In this document: positions 59,899 to 64,000 of the stretch, in pieces
How the letters are laid out: each line of letters begins with the position of its first letter
Position numbering within the stretch: position 1 is the stretch's first letter
Assembly (NCBI GenBank): GCA_048201935.1
Contig: DBFBGR010000013.1
Coordinates: 1-64,000, forward strand
Reading direction: 5' to 3'
DNA length: 64,000 nt
Source: MGBC124762 sp048201935
Lineage (GTDB): Bacteria; Bacillota; Clostridia; Oscillospirales; Oscillospiraceae
Translations under genes and position numbers: made by a program
Notes under the pieces: generated by a model
Told to the model about the DNA's origin: nothing
Database searches by the model: none
Seen by the model: only the letters and a program-made list of their open reading frames with translations

Positions 59899-60939
59899 TT
59901 AATCTTTTTCGGCCGGTTGGGGCGCGCGCTTGACCATCCGGACCCAGGTCCAAACGCCGCCCACCAGCACGCACAGGTAAAACACCAGCAGCCGGGTGAT
60001 GAGCATCACCGATTCGGTAGCCGGTCCCAGCAGCGGGGACAACAGCAGCACGAACAACAGCTCGGTGACCCCCGCCGCGCCGGGGATGGGGAAGGCGGAG
60101 GCGCCGATGATGCACAGCACGTTCAGCGAGAAGATCACCGGCAGCAGCTCCGGCTCCACGCCCAGGCCGATGGCCAGCAGGCAGATGGGCATACCCGCCA
60201 AAGCCCGCTGGAGGAGGTTGAGGCCCAGGGTGGCCCAGACGGCCTTCTTGTCCCGGCCAATGAGGGCCGCCGTCTTGCCGTATTCCTCCAAGGCCCGGTT
60301 CATGGAGGCCAGGCTCTTGGCGGGATTTTTTACCAAATGGAGCTTGGCGAAGACCCGGATGAAGAAGACGCCCATGGTGCGCACCAGATCGCCCCGGACC
60401 ATGCACAGCACGCACACCACCAGCATGGCGAAGATGGCAATGTAGCCGTAGGCCAGCATCCACGCCGCCCCCGTGGAGATAGACACCTGGGGCGTGGCCA
60501 GGGCGATGACGATGCCGGGGATGCCCAGCAGGAAAAGGGCCCCTTGGTACATGGTGGTGTTGAGTACCAGCAGCAGCGAGGCCTCGGCCAGAGGCACGCC
60601 GTCGCGTTGCATGAAGTAGGCCGCCGCGGGCTGGCCGCCGGTGGCCAGGGGCGTGATGCCGGAGATATAGTAGTCCGACGCCGCCCACATGACGCTGCGC
60701 TTCATGGGCGCGCTGTGGCCCAGGCGCATGCACAGCATCCGCAGGATCCAGCCCTCCACTACCACGCAAGAGAGGGCCGCCAGCGCCGAGAGCACCAGCA
60801 GCATGGGGTGGATGCGGCTCAAAAAGTCCGCCATGCGGTCCAGGTCCAGCCCGGAGGTGGTCTGGGTGACCACAAAAAGGGTAACGCCAGCCAGCAGCAA
60901 CAGCACCAAAATGCATAGGACCTGCTTTTTGCGGTCCAT
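59899..60939 (-). CDS. Flippase-like membrane protein, LPG-synthase TM domain (YbhN/MprF N-domain type)
   Basis: 346 residues from the ATG at 60939 (GGGAG eight bases before). A GTG at 60969 with AGGA five bases before is also possible and would add 10 residues. About eight membrane helices; GITPLATGGQPAAAYFMQRDG and FPIPGAAGVTELLF are characteristic of the PF03706 family, the membrane half of MprF that flips modified lipids. The soluble synthase half is absent. It heads the operon with pssA and psd, so it may move an aminophospholipid across the membrane. A TATACT -10 is at 61016-61021 on the minus strand. Confidence 0.85.
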   Translation of the reverse strand: MDRKKQVLCILVLLLLAGVTLFVVTQTTSGLDLDRMADFLSRIHPMLLVLSALAALSCVVVEGWILRMLCMRLGHSAPMKRSVMWAASDYYISGITPLATGGQPAAAYFMQRDGVPLAEASLLLVLNTTMYQGALFLLGIPGIVIALATPQVSISTGAAWMLAYGYIAIFAMLVVCVLCMVRGDLVRTMGVFFIRVFAKLHLVKNPAKSLASMNRALEEYGKTAALIGRDKKAVWATLGLNLLQRALAGMPICLLAIGLGVEPELLPVIFSLNVLCIIGASAFPIPGAAGVTELLFVLLLSPLLGPATESVMLITRLLVFYLCVLVGGVWTWVRMVKRAPQPAEKD

Positions 60940-61131
60940 GAGATCGGCTCCCGCCACGGTCTGGTCCACCCCTTTCCTTTCAGATCGCCCAGTGCGAAAA
61001 TAGCCGGTTACGCTCAGTATACCACATCCGCGGACAAAACGGAATACTTTTTTTCCACCTTTGACTTTTTGACGGGAAAAGGAGAAAAAGACCGCCCTTG
61101 GTCAGGCTTTCCCGCGTTTCCAAACATTACA

Positions 61132-61161
61132 CGTTATAACTTTTCTCCGCCGGCTCAAACT
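61132..61161 (+). promoter_or_regulatory. Possible sigma-G promoter of the SASP gene
   Basis: GTTATA, 17 bp, CAAACTA (one base from CATACTA), 60 bp before the SASP start. SASP genes are sigma-G dependent in Bacillus; the site is an eye-made guess. Confidence 0.4.
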
Positions 61162-61220
61162 AGGCGTGGGTCAAGAAAAGGACCCGCGAACCCACAAAGA
61201 CGAGAAAAGGAGAAACAACT

Positions 61221-61418
61221 ATGTCTAGCAAGAACTCCAAGATCAACGTCCCCCAGGCCCGCGAGGCTATGGACAAGTTCAAGATGGAGGCCGCCAATGA
61301 GGTGGGCGTCAATCTGAAGCAGGGCTACAACGGCGACATCACCGCCCGTCAGGCCGGCTCCGTCGGTGGCCAGATGGTCAAGAAGATGATCGAGGCCTAT
61401 GAGAACGGCCTGAAGTAA
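61221..61418 (+). CDS. Alpha/beta-type small acid-soluble spore protein
   Basis: 65 residues, ATG with AAAGGAG upstream. It has the conserved core KFKMEAANEVGVNLKQGYNG and GDITARQAGSVGGQMVKKMIE. The family's GPR cleavage region (xxEAxxE/VGVxL) is present as EAANEVGVNL. It coats and protects spore DNA and is degraded at germination by GPR (gene at 31886). Strong, isolated transcription unit with its own terminator. Confidence 0.96.
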   Translation: MSSKNSKINVPQAREAMDKFKMEAANEVGVNLKQGYNGDITARQAGSVGGQMVKKMIEAYENGLK

Positions 61419-61446
61419 GCTATTTTTAGCTGAACAAGGCACAAAA

Positions 61447-61491
61447 AAGAGCCATTGGGAGCAATTTTGCTGCCAATGGCTCTTCCTTTTT
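61447..61491. terminator. Bidirectional terminator, SASP and SleB-like gene
   Basis: AAGAGCCATTGG and CCAATGGCTCTT with an inner AGCAA/TTGCT stem, followed by a T-rich tract. Confidence 0.85.
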
Positions 61492-61497
61492 GTGGTC

Positions 61498-62424
61498 TCA
61501 GCCGTAGAAGGCGTGGTTGCCGATGGTGAACAAGAGGGCCTTGTTCCGGCTGGCCCAGAAGGACTTGCCCACGCCGTTGAACCAGTACGCCCCGGGCACC
61601 ACGTCGGCCCCGTCCATGGCCAGCTTGGCGGCGATGACCGCCTCGGCCTTCGGTGTGGCGTTGGTGGCGCCGGTGAACTGGTTTTTCTGGTAGATCACGC
61701 CGCTGACGCTGTCGGCAAAACCCGAGCGGGAGCCGGCCTTCACCCGGTTCAGGATCACCTGGGCCACGGCGATCTTGCCCTTGAGGGGCTGGTTGCCGCT
61801 CTCGTGCTGGACCACCCGGGCCAGCAGGTCCAGGTCGGCGGCGTTATAGAAGGCGTCGCCCGATTCGATGGGCGTGCCGGAGCTCAGGTGGACCCCATCA
61901 CTATCCCAACTGACCTCCGCGCCTAAGGCCTTGGCTAGTACCCGGATGGGGACCAGGAAGGCGCTGTCCTGGGGGTGGAGGCGCACGCCGTTGGTATAAT
62001 AGAGATACCGGCCATTGCAGATGAGGTAGGGCCGCTGGGCGTTGTAGGACAGGGCGAAGCCCGGCCCGGTGACCTCCACATCGGCGTAGCCCCCGGCCCA
62101 GACGCTCTCCATCTCGGGGAACAGGGCCTGGGTGACGGGCTCGATGGCCACATAGGTCACGCCGGCTTCCAGCAGGGAGTGGGCATTGGGCACGGCCTGG
62201 CCGTTGACGAAAATTTCAAACTGGTTGACCACCGCCGGGACCTCCGGAGCGGGGATATCTTCTGTGGGCGCTTCCTCTACGGGCAGCTCCACCTGGGGCG
62301 TTTCCGCCGGGTCCTCCACGGGGACCTCGACCACATCCACGGTGGGTTCCTGGGGCTCCGCCGACCAGGCCCCCAGGGGCCAGACCGCCAGCAGGGCAAG
62401 GGTCAGACACAGCAATCGCTTCAT
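61498..62424 (-). CDS. Cell wall hydrolase, SleB family, with copper-amine-oxidase-N-like domain
   Basis: 308 residues from ATG at 62424; a TTG one codon earlier has better spacing to AGGAGG. A signal peptide (1-22) is followed by a Pro/Glu/Val-rich linker (about 23-65), a stalk domain of the copper-amine-oxidase N-terminal kind (IFVNGQAVP, LVPIRVLAKALGAEVSWD) and the Hydrolase_2/SleB catalytic domain (DLDLLARVVQHESGNQPLKGKI, AQVILNRV, YWFN, IGNHAFYG), with the catalytic Glu in HESGN. SleB-type enzymes are lytic transglycosylases of spore cortex or vegetative wall. The promoter is sigma-A type, which favours a vegetative role or CwlJ/YkvT-like function. Confidence 0.9.
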   Translation of the reverse strand: MKRLLCLTLALLAVWPLGAWSAEPQEPTVDVVEVPVEDPAETPQVELPVEEAPTEDIPAPEVPAVVNQFEIFVNGQAVPNAHSLLEAGVTYVAIEPVTQALFPEMESVWAGGYADVEVTGPGFALSYNAQRPYLICNGRYLYYTNGVRLHPQDSAFLVPIRVLAKALGAEVSWDSDGVHLSSGTPIESGDAFYNAADLDLLARVVQHESGNQPLKGKIAVAQVILNRVKAGSRSGFADSVSGVIYQKNQFTGATNATPKAEAVIAAKLAMDGADVVPGAYWFNGVGKSFWASRNKALLFTIGNHAFYG

Positions 62425-62461
62425 CAAGGGGTGTTCCTCCTTTGAAACTTGTTGTTACTAA

Positions 62462-62490
62462 ATTGTAACCTATTTGGCAGCAAAATGCAA
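62462..62490 (-). promoter_or_regulatory. sigma-A type promoter of the SleB-like gene
   Basis: Minus strand TTGCAT, 17 bp, TACAAT. Confidence 0.7.
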
Positions 62491-62537
62491 GCCCCACTTC
62501 GCCGTCAAAAATAACAAGACAAATTGGTGGTCAAGTG

Positions 62538-62566
62538 TTGATTTTTTCCATTTTGTCCGTTATAAT
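62538..62566 (+). promoter_or_regulatory. sigma-A type promoter of the TetR/glycosyltransferase operon
   Basis: TTGATT, 17 bp, TATAAT, about 50 bp before the TetR start. Confidence 0.75.
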
Positions 62567-62617
62567 GGAGACTGTCAAACCCTGGGGCCTGGCCCCCAGA
62601 GAAAAAGAGGGATGGCT

Positions 62618-63178
62618 ATGGCGCAGGACAGACGGGTGGTTCGCACCAAAACGGCTCTGACCCGGGCTCTTTTCGAGCTGTTGGGGGAGAAGGAATTCAA
62701 CAAAATTTCCGTCACCGAGCTGGCCCAGCGGGCCGACGTGGACCGCAAGACCTTTTATCTCCACTACCGCTCGGTGGAGGAGATCTTAGAGGAGTTCTAC
62801 GAGGACGCCATCCAGCGGCTCCAAGAGGAGCTCAAGCGGGGCGCGGTCTTCGGCCAGGCCATGGATATGCCCAAGTTCTTCCGGGCCCTGAACAGCATCA
62901 TGGCCGAGAAGATGCCCCTCTACCGCCGCTTAGCTAAGGGCTCGGGCTACACCTATTTTATGGAGCGGCTGCGGACCATTTTGCGCACGGCGGTGGAGGA
63001 TGTACTGCGCCACCGGGGCGTCACCGACGAGGCCCATATCCGTATGTGCGGCGAGGTATACGCCGCCGGGGCCATGCGGGCCTATCTGACCTGGCTCAAG
63101 GGCGATCTGGACATGGACGAGGAGCAGTTTGCCCAGCACATCGGCCAGTTGGTGAACCGTGGCCTGGGCCTGAATTAA
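62618..63178 (+). CDS. TetR-family transcriptional regulator
   Basis: 186 residues from the second of two close ATGs (62618, with AGAGGG upstream; 62612 is the alternative). The helix-turn-helix is KISVTELAQRADVDRKTFYLHY (about 28-50), followed by SVEEILEEFYED and a C-terminal helical domain (ERLRTILRTAVEDVL, AYLTWLKGDLDMDEEQFAQ) of the TetR_C_7-like group often called dihydroxyacetone-kinase-type activators. It is followed 15 bp later by a glycosyltransferase gene, which it may control. Confidence 0.9.
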   Translation: MAQDRRVVRTKTALTRALFELLGEKEFNKISVTELAQRADVDRKTFYLHYRSVEEILEEFYEDAIQRLQEELKRGAVFGQAMDMPKFFRALNSIMAEKMPLYRRLAKGSGYTYFMERLRTILRTAVEDVLRHRGVTDEAHIRMCGEVYAAGAMRAYLTWLKGDLDMDEEQFAQHIGQLVNRGLGLN

Positions 63179-63193
63179 AGGAGAGACAACGCC

Positions 63194-64000
63194 ATGATGA
63201 AGGTCCTTTATTTGCTCAACCACGCCGGAAAGGCGGGGACGGAGCGGTATGTGGAGACGCTGGTGAAGTACCTGGGCGGGTCCAAGGTAGACCCCTACTT
63301 CGCCTACAACGAGTCCGGCCTGCTGGTGGAGCGGCTGGCGGCGATGGGCGTGCCTACCCGGCAGCTCACCATGGAAAGCCGCTTTGACTTCAAGGCCGCC
63401 CGTGCCCTGGCCCAGCTCTGCGAGGAGTGGGACATCGACCTGGTCCACTGCCACTATCTTCGCGAGCACTACACCGCGTTGCTGGCCAAGCGGTACAACA
63501 AGAAAATTCGGGTGGTCTACACCAACCATTTCATCCTGCCCAATAACCTTGTCACCCGCCTCTCCAACCACTGGCTGGATAAGCGGCAGGACCAGATGAT
63601 CGCCGTGTGCAACCGTGGCAAAGAGCAGCTCATCCAAAACGGCTGGGATGGCGAGCGTATCCAGGTGGTCTTCAACGGCGTGGACCTGGACGCCTGGGCC
63701 GGGGAGGAGTCTACCATGCGAGAGGAGCTTGGTATTCCCGCCGACCGCTTTGTCATGCTCTGCGCTTCCCGCTTTGCCCACGACAAGGGCCACGCCTACC
63801 TCATCCGCTCCTTAAAGGAGCTGACCGAGATGCACCACGGCCCCTTCACCATGGTCCTGGCCGGGGACGGCGAGCTGCTGGAGCCCACAAAGGCCCTGGC
63901 GGCGGAGCTGGGCCTGACGGACGAGCAGGTGAAGTTCATCGGCTTTCGCAAGGACATCAAGAACCTCTACAAGGGCGCCGACCTCTACGTCAACGCCTCG
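63194..64000 (+). CDS. GT4-family glycosyltransferase, N-terminal part (cut by window edge)
   Basis: 269 residues are visible, running off the right edge; ATG after AAAGGAGAG. The start MMKVLYLLNHAGKAGTERYV (glycine-rich acceptor loop with Glu), then IDLVHCHYLREHY, VVFNGVDLDAW (GT4 hinge) and FVMLCASRFAHDKGHAYLI, identify a GT-B fold retaining transferase such as those making lipid-linked glycans or glycolipids. The catalytic EX7E region should come just after the edge (KGADLYVNAS is the start of it). It is co-transcribed with the TetR regulator. Confidence 0.9.
   Translation, partial: MMKVLYLLNHAGKAGTERYVETLVKYLGGSKVDPYFAYNESGLLVERLAAMGVPTRQLTMESRFDFKAARALAQLCEEWDIDLVHCHYLREHYTALLAKRYNKKIRVVYTNHFILPNNLVTRLSNHWLDKRQDQMIAVCNRGKEQLIQNGWDGERIQVVFNGVDLDAWAGEESTMREELGIPADRFVMLCASRFAHDKGHAYLIRSLKELTEMHHGPFTMVLAGDGELLEPTKALAAELGLTDEQVKFIGFRKDIKNLYKGADLYVNAS

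Overview
The window looks like a chromosomal segment of a GC-rich, spore-forming, anaerobic Gram-positive bacterium, most likely an Oscillospiraceae-type clostridium (Flavonifractor, Lawsonibacter or Oscillibacter kind). The reasons are the GC-rich codon use, Firmicutes gene orders (yloU-yloV, gdpP-rplI-dnaB, tilS-hpt-ftsH, secG-rnr, yaaL-bofA, rpsT with gpr), strong AGGAGG ribosome binding sites with many GTG and TTG starts, a pyruvate:ferredoxin oxidoreductase, and sporulation genes (bofA, spoIVB, gpr, an alpha/beta SASP, a SleB-type hydrolase). I saw no rRNA, tRNA, CRISPR array, insertion sequence or prophage. Both ends cut a gene: a FakA-like gene on the left and a GT4 glycosyltransferase on the right.

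Layout. 1-5.1 kb: fakA/asp23 pair, an unrecognised gene, helicase loader and DnaD, TatD with its associated radical SAM protein, and an unlisted 39-residue gene. 5.2-12.9 kb: a long co-directional housekeeping run (gdpP, rplI, dnaB, tilS, hpt, ftsH). 13-18 kb: XRE regulator with malic enzyme, an ArsC-like protein, then secG, rnr, DUF2508 and bofA on the minus strand. 18-32.7 kb: nifJ, SDR and sugar kinase, spoIVB, glyS, a DEAD-box helicase with an unusual repeat-bearing tail, a shortened GtrII-like protein, aroK, rpsT, a TIM-barrel-like protein and gpr. 32.7-37.5 kb: a D-aspartate-ligase-like ATP-grasp enzyme, an asparagine synthetase and a SpoVB/MurJ-type flippase. 37.5-48.7 kb: a complete seven-gene exosortase G (XrtG) locus with its Firmicu-CTERM substrate. 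48.9-52 kb: Hpt protein, HD-GYP response regulator, AI-2E family transporter. 52-58.3 kb: alanine symporter, GH43 glycosidase and an SLH-anchored SGNH esterase. 58.3-64 kb: phospholipid operon, SASP, SleB-like hydrolase, TetR regulator and glycosyltransferase.

Two items stand out. First, a roughly 140-bp structured repeat occurs three times: once in the rplI-dnaB gap, directly after the rplI stop codon, and twice in frame inside the C-terminal tail of the DEAD-box helicase, where it is translated. The core stem-loops are kept by paired changes between copies, and the two coding copies keep the reading frame while the intergenic copy does not. Second, the XrtG locus pairs a predicted surface-protein sorting enzyme with its single neighbouring substrate, a glycosyltransferase fused to an LTA-synthase-like domain, a pterin-synthase-like protein lacking the usual cysteine, and a large membrane protein, all behind one promoter. 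Convergent to it is an operon that could make a D-Asp/D-Asn peptidoglycan cross-bridge. Together the second half of the window is mostly about building and decorating the cell surface.

Promoters listed as sigma-A type were found by eye as -35/-10 hexamers with 16-17 bp spacing. Family names and numbers are from memory, not from searches.
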